DNA of 64,000 bases from the NCBI GenBank assembly GCA_020091685.1, contig CM034604.1:2903820-2967819 (forward strand), read 5' to 3'. Positions 48,470 through 61,800 of this stretch are shown here, piece by piece. Source of the DNA: Lutjanus erythropterus. Taxonomy: Eukaryota > Chordata > Actinopteri > Lutjaniformes > Lutjanidae. The position numbers and the translations under genes are program-made. The notes below the pieces were generated by a model, which searched no databases, had not been told where the DNA came from, and was given only the letters and a program-made list of their open reading frames with translations. Position 1 is the first letter of the stretch. Each line of letters opens with the position of its first letter.

Positions 48470-49206
48470 TAAGCTGGGCATACACTGTACAACTTTAGAA
48501 ATGATGTTTAATTCCAGCTCCTACTGTATGAGTAAATAGTCTGCGATGTAAAGCCAAAGCTCACAATTTATGTGTTCACACTGTACAGTCCAGTTGTTAA
48601 GCTAGGTCCTGAGTGCTCACAGTGTGTGTTGTTAGGCCCCTCCCACTGTCTTGGAGGCTGTCCTGGTTGACCTCATCAGGATATTGGCTGCTGAAGGAGG
48701 GTCATCAGCTGATTGAGCTCACCTGGACCTCTAAGCTCAAAAACTGGACCCTTTGTTCACTTGTCCTCTCCCTTCATCCTGTCAGTCTGTCTTATGATTT
48801 ATGTTGGTTTTAGGTTAACACATTATTCTTGTTTTTACATAAAACTGTGTGGACTAGTCACATCCATTATAGTGTGTAGAAAATGTAACTCCGATTATTG
48901 ACAACTGTTAATAAAAATTTGTGTAAAAGTTCTTAGGCAGGTAAAAGTTTGTTTGCTAGACACTATGGCAATTATGGTAATTTAGTTTCATTTAACTGTC
49001 CTTATTAGTGAGGAAAAAAAGACACTGACCTCAGGAAATCGAATTGTGGCTCACTTGAACTGTGTGAGAGCCTGACAACAGCTGACCAAAATATCTGAAA
49101 GGTCAGACTATACCTGACGAAGCTAAAATGGGATTCAACCTTGAACCAGTGCTGAAACATTGGGTCAGAAATGGGCTCAAATTGTACATTGTATGCCCAG
49201 CTTTAA
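48470..49206. mobile_element. MITE with 'AAGCTGGGCATACA' ends
   Basis: The left 'taagctgggcatacactgta' is mirrored by 'acattgtatgcccagcttta', giving a ~735-bp inverted-repeat element. A piece around 48630-48830 has a different, pyrimidine-rich character and may be a later retroposon insert. Confidence 0.65.
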
Positions 49207-50204
49207 AGTTGTGTATGATTTGTGGAGGTTTAGGGGGAATTTATCGGTAGAGTATAGCAGAAATTAATATTATTCATAAATATATTTTCATTAGTGTAAA
49301 ATAACTTGAAAATAAGAATGATTGTGTTTTGGATTAATCATTGCCACTGGGTCGTGACCCACAAATTGGTTGCAGGAAATTTTATTTGAATCACATAAAA
49401 GATTACGGAGGATTTATATCTTCAGTATAAAGCATTTAATATCTTTTATTAAATTCCTTCAAAGTTACAGATCAATATAGTGGTGGGTTCCATATAAAAT
49501 GCCTTCAAAGTCTTCACTCCAGACATCATATCAGTCTGGACACACATGGATGTAAACTGTAACTTGACTGCTTGCTGCAGACGAACAACTGTGAGACAGT
49601 AGTTCTATTTTTGACTGTCCTTTTGTGTATTCAATAAAACCTTTTAATGTTGTCAGTGCATAAAACGTAATAAATAATAATAATGATAAATATAATAAAC
49701 ATAATAAATTCAAACAAACACTTCTCTTATTAACTCATTTTTCTGTTTGTGTGTGCATGTGGATGTGTAATCACTGGACGTACATCTTAGCCAGAGCTAA
49801 TCTTAAATATTACTGGACCGATCAGCCTCATTTTTTTGTGCACCCGTGGCTGTACGCTGAAGGACCTCTGTGATTCAGAATTCTTTAAAAGAAACCTTGA
49901 AAACCCCTTTATTAAATTCTTATTTTAATGCCTTTGTGTTTTCAGGCCATCTCATTCTTGTGAACAGGATATCTCAGGAACACCTTGAGGGAATTTCTTA
50001 GAACTTGACACACATGTTTGCTTGGATTTTTCACTGTCCTTATGTGTATTAAATAAAACCTCTTAATGCTGTCAGTGCATTAAACATAATAAATGTGGGT
50101 CAATTAAAAGTGCTGTAAGAGAATATCATTACCACCAGAGGTAACAGTAGAACACCGGCACCTTAACAATGTTCCCTTCAAACAATCGGTGTTGAATCAT
50201 ATCA

Positions 50205-50465
50205 AATCGAATCAAATTTATTTGAATTGAATTAAATTGAACTGAATTGCATTAAATTGAATCAAATCAAATCAAATTGAAACAGTTCGATTTGGTTTGA
50301 TTCAATTGGAATGTATTTGATTTGAATTGAATTTCTTTGAATGGAATTATTTCAATTCAAATTAAACTGATTTGAATTAGAGTCACTTGAATTTAATTGA
50401 TTTGAATGGAATTGATTTAATTTAATTTGATTTGAATTGATTTGAATTGGTTTAGTTGAATCTGA
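50205..50465. repeat. degenerate TTGAA/TTCAA tandem repeat
   Basis: About 260 bp consist of variants of 'atttgaattga / aatcaaatcaaa'. The sequence is A/T-rich with regularly spaced G and C, so self-complementary words are frequent and the two strands look alike. Confidence 0.85.
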
Positions 50466-50499
50466 TATGTTTCACTCCTCCATCCTTTCTTTCTCTTTC

Positions 50500-51170
50500 T
50501 TCAGCCCCAGGAAGTGGTGTGTTCTTTTCCAGAATGAGGGTGCCTTTGTTGTTGTTGGAAGCACTCCCTCTGGGGCCTCAGCCTGGGGTGAGATGTGGGT
50601 TCCGCTGGTATGGGTTCCTCCTGCTTGCTTGACTCTTCTTCTGAGAACTCAGACTCCATTGAATGTTCAGTGGCTGGTACATTCAAGCTGGGCTGCTCCT
50701 TCTGACACTGTTCATGGTTCTTCTCCTCATGATTTTGGGCAGAACAATCAGCCTCATGCTCAGCAGAAAGATCAAGGTTGAGTAAGATCTGACTTTACAC
50801 AGAGTGTGTGAATGCTCTTTGCAGACATATTTCTTGCATAGCGAACAGGTCATGCTGGTCTCATTTCGGGTGGGACAAATTCTGCAGGTGTGGGGATGTT
50901 AGGTCACACATGGGTCACACACAGACAGACAAGTTTTACACAGCTAAAACAGCTTGGGGTCAAATTGACCCCAGAGGAACACTGATGCGTATAATATGTG
51001 TTCAGCACATTGAAAAAATATCATTGTGATAATTTTATGCTTAATCAATTGTACCCATCAAATTAGTAAATGTCATGAAATATGAAGCCAAAAAAAAGTC
51101 AACTATTATTTTTTGAATGATAAACATTGAATGGGGTCAAATTGACCCCAAGGATAATAGGAGGGTTAAA
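50500..51170 (-). pseudogene. piggyBac-like transposon remnant
   Basis: On the minus strand 50886-50790 encodes CRICPTRNE..MTCSLCKKYVCKEHSHTLC, which matches the Cys/His zinc-binding tail of piggyBac transposases (CxxC..CxxC..C.eH). An acidic Gln/Glu-rich frame (ESEFSEEESSKQEE) follows at 50501-50785, like the N-terminal part of such transposases, but in the wrong order for one intact copy. The palindrome GGGGTCAAATTGACCCC occurs at 50956-50972 and 51134-51150, a word known from fish piggyBac ends. The DDD core is missing. Confidence 0.5.
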
Positions 51171-52864
51171 ATATTTTACTGATGAGGCACAAATGAAAGC
51201 CTGCTAATTTCACCTGAATACACTTATTTTGTCTCATTTAGGAAGGAGGCTAAAATGGTCTATATTGTTTTCCTGATGAGAAGAAATAAAAACAATGAGA
51301 TGTCCTGTTAATTCAACATGCATTTATTTCTCAATTATAAAGTATTTAACATGCTTATGTTTTCAATAACACATCAAGATAATATAAGAAGATGCAAAAA
51401 GTATTGTGATTTAGGTTGTGAAGATTTGTCTTTTTTAAAAAGTGTGTTAAATTTTATTTTAAATATCTTCAGATGGTGCAGGTCCCCCTCCTTCAGGTCT
51501 GCCAGGTTTCTACAGTAGCCCAGACTGGACAAGCCAAACACCGGCTCTAGATTAAAGAGTTTCATGACAACTGTAGGCTCTCCTACACGCTTGGAAAAGG
51601 AGAGTGAAACAAGGTGTTTGCTGTCTGCAGTGTCACTGGTAGATGCCACTAAATCCTACACACTGGTCCTTTAATCTGCCCATGTAACCAGCATCACAGC
51701 CAGGACATCTGAAGAACTTCTGAATATTTTATGGGTGGGACATTTAACAGATGTGTAATATGAAGTCTTCTTTGATTCCCATGACCTCAATACTGGTTTG
51801 GAATGGATCATAATAAAGAAAAAAACCTTCCTGTAACACTTGGACAGATTGTTGTCTTAAAATATGGCTTCATCTACCATTTAATGCAAAAGTTGGAGAA
51901 AAGCAATCGTACGGAATCCCAAGGAAGACTTTAATGAACCCAAAGGACTGGTTTTAAACAGAGAATATGCCTCTCTTTTTGTGGAGTAACTTTAATCTAA
52001 TATGTTCAGCTGGTTTCATAATATTTGCAGGGTCTATTGTGGTGCAGCTGGTTTTATTTAAGTACAGATTATAATATTTAATCCACCATTGCATGCACTG
52101 TATATGTATCTGCTATTCTGGAAAGAGAAAACAGAAATATGTATGTTATCCCTGATTGTATTTTTCTATATTCTAAAGGGATTTCTTCTGCATCAGTATT
52201 TTGTGTTGCTATGAATCATCTGGTGAGAGTAGGAGGTTCTGTTTTTGAATCTCTGCTTTTAGAATGAAATTCCTCGTTTGACATCTCTCACTTGCCAAAG
52301 CCTGAGGCCTCGGTGGAAAACAGCAAGCAAAAAAGAAAAGAGAAAAAGAATCCGGCCTCCGGTGAGGAGATGCTTGTTTCCATGGCGATGTGGAGCATGT
52401 GCTTGTGTGTATGATGACCTCACACATGCATATTCTCCTCTCCAGCCTCCTCCTCTGCCAGGATGCAGACAGTGTGTCTGCCTCCACACAGCACATGGTG
52501 CAGTCACATGTCAGCCTCCGGTTTAGAGGAGGACTGGATGTTTGAAACGTGAGGAATCCACGGGAGAAAGTCACAAGCTCAGGTGTAGCAGCGAGGAGAT
52601 TCATCGCTCAGATTTCCTTCTGTATTTAAACCTGGTTCCCAGCGCAGGTGACAGGATTTCATCGAGCTCTTCTCCAGACCAGATTGATCAGTTCTCATCA
52701 GTTTGCAAAACATATTGTGCCACAGTGTACATATTCAGTATATTTGCTGGTAGTTTTCAGTTGTTTAATACATTTAATTTTGTATATCATTTTGTAGAAA
52801 TGACCCATATTGTTTCCCTCTTTTCTGACTTTCCTGAAGTGCAAAATATTAATAAACCAGGAAC

Positions 52865-53210
52865 AAGTGTTTCTAAAACTTTTTACTGTGTACCACCTTA
52901 CAGAATATTGAGCTCTCCAAGTACCACTTTACAGTTTTGCACCATTTTCTCTTCATTTGTCTCTTCATTTTATCTCCGCTTACTATCATGTAATTACAGC
53001 ACAGTTTGCAATTACCAGTAACCATGGATGATACATGCACGGTTGCTATGCAAACTATACTAAAAAAAAAAAAGAAAGAAAGATAATATTTTCATAGTGT
53101 TGTATGTTTTTAAATTAATTTATTTCCTCTATAAAAATATTTGACATTCCTCCACGTCCCACTAGAAGGAGCTTGTGTACCACCTGTGGTACAAGGACCA
53201 CAGTGTGAAA
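52865..53210. mobile_element. hAT-like MITE
   Basis: The left 'caagtgtttctaaaact' and 'ctgtgtaccacctta' are loosely mirrored by 'gtggtacaaggaccacagtg'. The structure is old and palindromic, without a clear target duplication. Confidence 0.4.
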
Positions 53211-55221
53211 GTCTAGGAGTTAGATACAGAAACCGAGAATGGCCATGCTTGCAATTATTTATTTTTTTCAAAGGAAAAAAGTCAGTTTCCGCACCTATCA
53301 CCTCTGCATTAATTTCATTAAAAAAAGTGCAGAAGTAACTTTTTTTTACAAAGTTAGATCCCATGGTGGTCCACTGGAAGGGATGTGACTTCACTTCTCT
53401 ATTTGAAGTTAAGTCGTGAGATCACAGCAGCACGGCATCAACGACGGAGACGCAAAACTATCAGCGTCATTTTTGTTCTGACATATTATTATAAGAGTAC
53501 AAAGAAAAACTCTATCCAACCAAAATACAATATATTAACACTGAAAAATGAACTTCCATGTCTTTGTCAGTTCTGATTACGTCAGCAAACAGCAGAGGTT
53601 GTGAGGTTGTGAATACTGAATATGGACTTTTTTTGAACACAGTAAACACAACCCCATTTGAAAGCAACATTATAACTGCTAATGAAAGCTAACTTGAGAT
53701 AGATGCTGCTGTGTAACATAACTGAGGCAGTTCACCTGCATTAGCTGATTGTTTGCCCACTTGGAGTCAACTGAACAAGCTGCAAACACAATACTGATGT
53801 ATTATCTCCATGATAAGTTGATATGGCTTGCGTGTTAGCAAACACAGTGCAACATCAGCATTAATTTGCAGTGCTGTCCTCCATTTGTCGTCCATTTGGT
53901 GCTAAATGCTCCACCACGTTCACCAGCTGGACACTAATGTTGTCTGCCTGCATTTAATGAACCCACTGAACCCACTGTGAGCTGTCTGTCCTGCACCAGA
54001 CAGGACAACAGCTTCCTGCTACTGATGGAAACACGGCCGATGAGAGCAGTGACACTGAACCACAACATTAAAGTGGACGGAAGACCAAAGCAGTGAGCTA
54101 AAAGATGCTAAAAAGCTTAGCAGAACTGATAACTGATGAAGTCTGATAACAATTTTCTGAGTTTATCCCTGCAGCCAGGCCCCATAATCCTATGGGAGAC
54201 CTTCCCAGCAGACAGGAGTTTGTATCCACACATTTTTGACCGTTTAGTGTCTGAAGCTTTAATGCTGATACTATAACTGTGGCGTAATCTAAATTTGTTA
54301 GAGTTAAAAATTCAGGCTGAGCATCTTTTTCTGGCCTTCTAAAGCTGGAGAACTGGTTGTTGTAATGTTACTTTGGTGTTTGGTGCCCCCCAGTGTTACA
54401 AAGCAGAATTACACATGGAAAGACAAACCGTATATGGAACAGTTATGTGAGGTTCCACAAGACGGCACTATTGTGGCCACATCTGACAGTTTCAGCTCAC
54501 TTGATAGTCCCTTTACCTGCTCGTTCTGGTGCTTTCATCCAGATCACATCTTCCTTAGAAGACTAAGGTTTGTTCAGTTGCCAGAACCTTCCAACCTACT
54601 GCTTTGTTCAGGTCTGTGCAGGAGCATGAATGAACAGGAAGTCATGCAACCTTTAACAAGAAATAACTCAACATGTGAGGAAGGGGAGAGCTTTAATGAC
54701 GGCATGAAAATCAGAACCTCATTGAGGATTTTCATGTTAATTGGGTTTACAGGGAGACATCCCACACAGGAATTTCCTTTTAGAATAATGTCCTCGTGGA
54801 TAACACAAAAATACATTATTAACAGCTGATCTCGCAGAGTTAAAAGTATTCATCTGAACATGTAAGACCATAAAAAGATTCATCACGGATCAGTTCAGTA
54901 CGGAAGCTCTGAGAGTGAGGAAAAAAAGATGTTAGTGATCCAGTTTCTAAGTCTGATATACATTTTCTCACCTGTGGTCATGGCTGAAGAACTGACGAAA
55001 AGTTTCATCAGTGAAAAAGTTTTAACAAATGAGGAATTTTTTTTTTTTTTTTTTTGCCAGGATCATTTGTTTAAGTTTCTTTTTTCTCTTTTTTTCATCT
55101 TCCCAAACCCTTTTTGTCACCTATTTTCACAGCTGAAAAATTACACTACAAAACAAACCAAATTATCTTTTCAAGACTTCTTACCTATGAAAGAGGATCA
55201 AGGCCGTATGTGGAAAATTTG

Positions 55222-55600
55222 AGTCCTGAATTCTGAATTTAAATTTGTAATTCTGAATTTATTCTCAGAATTATGACTTCAAACTTGCAATGGACCTATT
55301 CACAGAATTCTGACTTTAAAACTGGATATTCTGACTAAATTCTGACTTTATTCTCAGAATTTGGACTTTAAAAGTTTGAAATGCTGACTTTAAGATTGTA
55401 ATTTGGACTCATAATTTGGACCTTAAACTTGTAATTCTGACTTAATTCTAACAACTCAAAATTCTAACTTTAAATTCAGAATTCTGACTTTAAGCTCATA
55501 ATTTGGACTTTGTTCTTCTAAAGAAAATGTAATTCTGCATTTAAAGTCAGAATTCTGAGGATATTCTCCAAAAAATTCAGAGAAAAAAAGTCTGAAGTCA
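55222..55600. repeat. degenerate 'attctgactttaaa' tandem repeat
   Basis: The words 'aattctgactttaa', 'attctcagaattctga' and relatives recur about every 20-35 bp. A smaller stretch of the same flavour (ttattctcgacacttc) lies at 58365-58470 in a UFL1 intron. Confidence 0.75.
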
Positions 55601-55700
55601 AATGTTTTTTACGTGACCCAATTTCTCTCGTCTCCCAATTTTTTCTACCTGTTTTGCAGAAGAAAATAAAAATTAAAAACTTCTATCTATCATGACAAAC

Positions 55701-55706
55701 TTTAAT
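55701..55706 (-). terminator. possible polyadenylation signal of UFL1
   Basis: On the minus strand ATTAAA lies 122 bp past the UFL1 stop codon and is the nearest acceptable hexamer seen. A canonical AATAAA lies further on, near 55257. Confidence 0.4.
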
Positions 55707-55827
55707 TTCCAGCAGTTCTTCAGTCATAAACACAGCAGAGAAACTAGACTCAGGCAGATTTGTTTTTCTCACTTTCCTCTCAGGGCTTCTATACTTCTGA
55801 CATTCATTTCTCTATCTTTTGAAGAAT

Positions 55828-58800
55828 TCAGTCCTCTGCACCAGGCGTCTTCTTCTGGGACAGCACCAGGTCCTTGACTTTTGGTGTGAGGTCCATGAGC
55901 TGGGTGCGGACGCTCCTGGCCTCCTCGTCCTGCTCCTCCGCTTTGTCGGCCTCGCCCTCGGCCTCCTCCTGCTTCCTGCTCTGGCTCTGGCTCACCAGCT
56001 GCTTCACCACCAGGCTCTGGTAGGCAGACAGCAGCTGCTGCTGCTCCTGCAGCGACAACACACGCAAACATTTCAGCCGTTTAACTCACCAAACAAACGC
56101 TCTGTTACACTGACACCGCGGCAGATGGAGATTACCTCCAGCTGCTGCGTCTGAAAACTGGATGTAAACAATCCTGAGATGAAGCAGCGTGTTGCCAACA
56201 TGTGCTGAAGCTTTCAGACCACACTGAAGCACACACAAACACATCCATTATGAGTTAGAGCTGCACTATTATATGGTTTCATGGAAATACACAACTGTCT
56301 GTACGTCACAAACTGAGGTTTCAACACAAGAAATCCCCCCACACTCCTGAGGAGGTGTATATTTGATGTTTGACTAAATTAGTTCAATCTTTTTGCTGCA
56401 GTCCTCTGTAAACAGTGGTGATGTACTGACATTAAAGACAGACTAATACTGGATTTTTTGGGGCTGGCGCCAATACCCATTACTAGGGTGAAAAAAAAAT
56501 TAGGAAACCGATATATTGGCTGATATTCATTGTATGTGTGTGCATACACACATACAAATCAAGTTTATCATAAAACACCTGCCCATTTATGTATTAAAAA
56601 GTAGTCAGTTGTTCCCCCTTATTGGCCCAGAGGAGATCCCCTCCTACACTGCAAAACCAAATGCTCAAATTAATCAGTAGTCAAAAAGTAAAACTATAAC
56701 TCAGAATTTTCAATTAATAGAAACTTTACTGAACATACAATGATGCCTTTTATATTTAAAATTAATCAGTTCTGCAAAAAAGAGTTGAGAAAACTACTCA
56801 AGGCAACTGCTGTCAACAGATCTTAAGAGTTTTGATTCAAACTCACAAAACTCAAAGTTATGAAATAAACTGCAGTTTAAGTTTTTGTTGAGATAATTTA
56901 CTTTTCTTATTTACATTAAATTAATCTTTGTATCTCAGAAATTGTTCACAGTGAATTATGAACCTAATTTGTCATTGTTTGGGTGCTTTAAAATTGGAGG
57001 TGTTGGAGGTGAAAATATGAAATTATTAACCATTATTCACTTTCACTTGAAAGAGTTTTACCCTCTACAAGTTTATCTAAAGAAGAAAACAAAACATTAT
57101 TAGTTGGCAAAACTTTTTCAGTTGGGGTTTTGCTCAAAACTCTAAATCTGTTGAATTAAATTGTCTTGAAATGAGTTTTCTCAACTTTTTTGTTTTCACA
57201 GTGTTACTGTAAATATTTGAATTGCCTTAATCAATCATTTTAATTTCATTGTTCACATGTAACACTGACTATATTTAAACTCTGATAATCCCTGACTTTT
57301 CACTTCATCAACTCACAAAATCTGTGGGAACCGATTGTCTCAATTTTTTTGAGTATTGTTGACTCACTGTGTTTACAGTGTAGTGTGATTTCATTGTCAG
57401 TGATGGCTGATTCTGATTTCCTGGTTTTTTTTTTTTAAGCCTGACCTGCTGATTCCGATCTCTTTCTTTCTTTCTTTCTTTCTAAAAACTTGAATTGACG
57501 GCCTCCTCTTTCCTCTCTTCTTCTCCACCTTTTTCTCTCTCCAATCTTTCATCTCCCCTCTTCTCTGTTTCTTTCCCTCTCCTCTCATGTCCTCTCCTCT
57601 ATTTCTCCCTCTATTCTTTCTCTGTGCACAAGACGTGACAATACTGACACATCACACACTTAAAGGGCATTAATAAGATGATAGTGCCAGAGGGGGCATG
57701 ATCTCATGTGAACTCATTTGAGAATGTGATCTCATGTGGAAACAGATGTAAACCAAACATCATGACTTGCTAGAGTAACATTTTCTAGTGACATGTAAAT
57801 ACAAGCAGAAGTCTGGATGAGAAAATGTTTGAGGAGATGCATCAACATGGGTTGTTTACTCCTCAGCCAGAACAGGAGGTGAGATTTAACTGCCAGTCTG
57901 TTAACAGTAGTATGCTGCTAGCTAATGTTAGCCAAAACGGAGGAAAGTTTACTGTTGTTTGGCAACACAGACAGCTGCTCCGTCTCCTTAACTTGTGGAC
58001 CTGCCTCTCGTCTCTTCGTCCTGTCTTGCAGTCCATCCCTCCTCTAATTAACAATGACAATGCCGCTTCGCTGAGTGTGGTTTCTACCGCTCGGTGAGCG
58101 TCGGACGTACCGTGGGGATTTTGCCCGTGAGGGTGCCGATGATCTGAGGGACGCAGCGTCCGGGAGCGTGCAGCATGCAGTGGGTGCTGGCCTGAAACAG
58201 CAGCACGCTGGTCAGGTGGAGGACCAGAGCTGGATCCTCCGTCTCCTTCAGCTGCTCAGTGAGAGCCTGACGGTGCAAGAACAGGGCCTGTCTGGATGAC
58301 ACACCGCAAAAACTCAAAAACTGTTTTTATTTATGGAACTCCACTTCCGAGTTAAACTTTATTCTCAACACATTTTATTCTCGACACTTCAACTTTGGTT
58401 TATTCTCGACACTTCTCAATACTCTGACTTTATTCACTTCAGCGTTATTCTTGACATTTCAACTTTATTGTCGAAATGCAAAATTAAAAGAAAAATTCTT
58501 CCTCCTCTCATTTCTTCTTTTTCTTCCTGGCCATAATAGTCCTCCACAGTAACAAACAATCACAGCCACACTGACAAACAATCCAAAATTAAAGATCAAC
58601 GTTGTCATTACCTCTCCTTTTTCTTGTCTCCCTTCTTCAGCATGAAGCCACACACCTCTGCACAGGTCTCTAGGTTGGTCAGGAAGTCTTCAATAGTCTG
58701 TGGAGAACAAGCAGTGAGCAAGTTTCTGTGTCTGTATTTTCTGTTTTATCCTCCAGCTGATGATGTAAGCGACAGGAAACATAGTTACTTTGCCGTTCAG

Positions 58801-61800
58801 GCAGTTGTGCAGCTTCATGAGAGGTCCTTTGGTCTCCTCTGACAGTTTGCCCAAAATCTTCACTCTGACCTGAGGCGACACATCAGAGACATTCATGATG
58901 AAGTCCAGACTCTAACAAGTCCCAGAGTGCATTTCAAACGATGACACACAGTCCTAATTAACTCTAACTTGATTTAAATGTGATTTTGCCTCTCCGGCTG
59001 ATGCTCTCTTCCTGGAATACGGTTATTTAAGACTGCTGAGAAGAGACAGAAACAGAGCAGGAGCTTTCTCTCACCTCGTTGCTGATGGTGCTGGGATTCT
59101 CCACGGACATCATCAGGTCAGTGGCCAGGAAGTTGACCAGGATGTTGGTGACGTCTGTGCACAGAGTCTTCAAGACGTGCTTGGCGATGTGGATCTGGGT
59201 TTCATCTGCACCATCAAAAATTCAAATTCATCAAATTCATTCACATTTAAGAAGCTGAAATGAGAGAATTTTGACTTTTTTCAGTTGGCAATTAATTAAA
59301 TAATTATATCAATTAACCGTTGCAGCTCTAAACAAGTCTAAACAGAATTGAACAAATAGATCCCCTCAGTATTTTTCCCACAGTTTGCTCAGTTGTCATG
59401 AGCGATGTGTTGAACTTTGGACATGTGATAACAAGTGGTACACACACTCAGTTTATTCAGATTGGTTAAGTAACACTAATGCAGTGTAACACAACTGAGC
59501 TGCAATAAATCCTACCAGTTAAACAGCACCACAAACAACAGCCTTCAGAATGATCAAGCAGCGCTGCTCTAAAACAGTTTAAACACAAAATGAACCTTGA
59601 TGAAGTGAGGATTTACTGTAGGACTGTTGAATTAGACTGCATCAGCTTTAGCTGGGTGGACCTAGGCAACAATGTGTGAGGTAACACTTTGTTTAAGCTC
59701 CGTATCCAGCTTAACCTTGACGCTAATGATGATTGTGAGGTAAGATCTTAAGTTTAACAGCTTTATGAATCACGGAAAAGGATTCAGTATGAGTCTGATT
59801 TAACAGAGTTATGACTCTCAGAAGAAAGGGGGCAACTTTTGAAACTTTTCTGAGGGTTTTAAACAGTCACTTCAGTATTTTTCAACCTGGGTATTTTAGT
59901 GTTCAAGTGACTAATTGGGACATCAGGTTTTGACTGTTATTGTAAGTGTCTGACAACTTTATGGAAAGGATTCATACAGAGATAGACCTTTTTGTTAAAG
60001 AGTAAGATGCATTTCGTTTAACCAGAATAAACTGGTTTATTCCTAATAAATTCACCATGTACAAAAACAGAAATTTTATCATCGTTATTGTCATCTTCAT
60101 TCAAACTTAACAGAAACTCCAACGATCACCAACTCTGGTTTGGTTGAACTAAACTCTTAATAAACCGTGTTAGATGTGAAAATATCCGCAGAGGAGCGAG
60201 ATGCCAGTTGGACCTCAGAGAAGCGGCGAGGAGAAACAGCCTGCAGAGCCAGAATATTTTCACATCTGACATGGTGAATTAAAGGTTTATTTTAATCAAA
60301 CAACTAGAGCTGGTGATCGCTGGAGCAGTGGAAAGACGATGATTTTTTCTTGTTTCTGTCAGGTTTGAATAAAGTGTGTTGTATGATGATAAAATGGCCC
60401 TTTCTGTAAATGGAGTTTGGTGGCTTTGACGAGACAGATAAATCAGTCTGTCTCAGTAGATAATATCTTTAATTAATTAATATTAATTAATAATATCTAT
60501 AATCTTGTCAGACACTTGATAATTATTGTCTCCACTTATTCACAAAAAATGGGAAAAATTACTCTTGAACATTGATGCTCATGATGATTGAAAGGCAAGA
60601 TCCAAAGTTAAAGGGAGGATGTGTTTGATATGACTTTTAAACATCTTCATCAATCACTGGAAAGGATTGTCTCACACTATTTTCAGCAGTATGTGTCTGA
60701 TTTATGACTTTGAGAAATAGGGGGGCGGATTTGGAGACTGAAATCTTCCTGATGGTTTCAAGGAACCTATCACTCGTGATTTAAAACAGGATTTACCAGA
60801 GAAGAACTTGCTTCCTTTTTCAAAGAGTCGGATGTTGTTGTAAAGGTTGGTGATCTCCTCCTGCAGTTCCTTCATGCTCTGCTTCTTGTTGGCCCCTGAC
60901 GGGGAGCTGGTGGAGGACATGAACACTGTCCGCAGAACCTCCTGGTAGGTTTTACTCAGAGGCCTGCAGACACAGGAACAGTGAGGGACTTGCTGTTCTC
61001 TAACTGTTGGCAGAGAAAACTTTAGACGGAAAGCTGTGTATTACCTTACTAAGTGCTCTGCCAGCTCAGAGAGGATTTCTTCGGGACAGTCGCTCACTCT
61101 CTCCTCTAAAACAGCTACGATCTCCTCCTCGGTCATAAAGGGGGCTGCAGTCTGTTTGCTGCGATCTTGGCAAAGGTAAAACACAAGCTAATTAGTCTCA
61201 CAGGGATGCTACAGTTACCTTTGTCTTCCACGGATAAAAAAAACCCCTTAACAACCCAGGGGAGAGATTTCTAGCCAACCAGCCATTACGCTCTTGTTAC
61301 AGTAAAATGCCTCACTGAACAGGCTTAATGTGCATACAGAGACACGATGTCCCCATGAAGATAAAACTGCCTTGTGGCCGGGACTTTACTTTGCTGTGAA
61401 GGTCCGGTTTCCTCATCGCTGTCCTCGTCTTTCCTCCCTTTCTTCTTGGTTTTACGGATCCGGATCTCTCTGGCGTTGCCTCCTCCGCCTGCTTTCACAC
61501 TGCCGCTGCCCTCTGAGACACAAACGGTTAACAGATGATACAGAATCCAAGAACCAAACCCTTCTTCAGTTTATCAAATATCACAGATACAGTTTGTGAA
61601 ACTAAATGCTGAGTGAAGACTATAAGACTTTTAAAGTCTCAAAATTATGATGTTACAAGTTCTGATGAAACAAACTATAAAACTGATCTCAGACCTGGTT
61701 TTCTGATTTAATTTTATTGTGCTTGCAGAAATCCAAGACTAAATGAAATGAAATGAAATTACAATGTGACATTCAATGAAAACAGCCAGAACGTTGCTGT

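Larger units (their letters stand above)
51200..55690. other. gene-poor spacer before UFL1
   Basis: It holds a hAT-like MITE at 52865-53210 and tandem-like sequence at 55222-55600. Frames of 130-160 residues at 52209-52604 (-), 52542-53021 (+) and 54365-54829 (+) show no domain, codon bias or splice-consistent homology, so no gene is called. No FHL5 LIM (C-x2-C) exon was noticed. Confidence 0.45.

Noticed and set aside
52542-53021. 159-residue + strand frame
   Set aside because: No recognisable domain; Phe/Ser/Tyr-rich composition of AT-rich non-coding DNA, and it runs into a MITE.
54365-54829. 154-residue + strand frame
   Set aside because: No homology recognised and no matching splice-linked neighbours; likely chance.
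55769-56154. Ala/Gly/Glu-rich minus-strand and Leu-rich + strand frames over the last UFL1 exon
   Set aside because: They are alternative-frame shadows of the UFL1 terminal exon; the UFL1 frame matches the known C-terminus.
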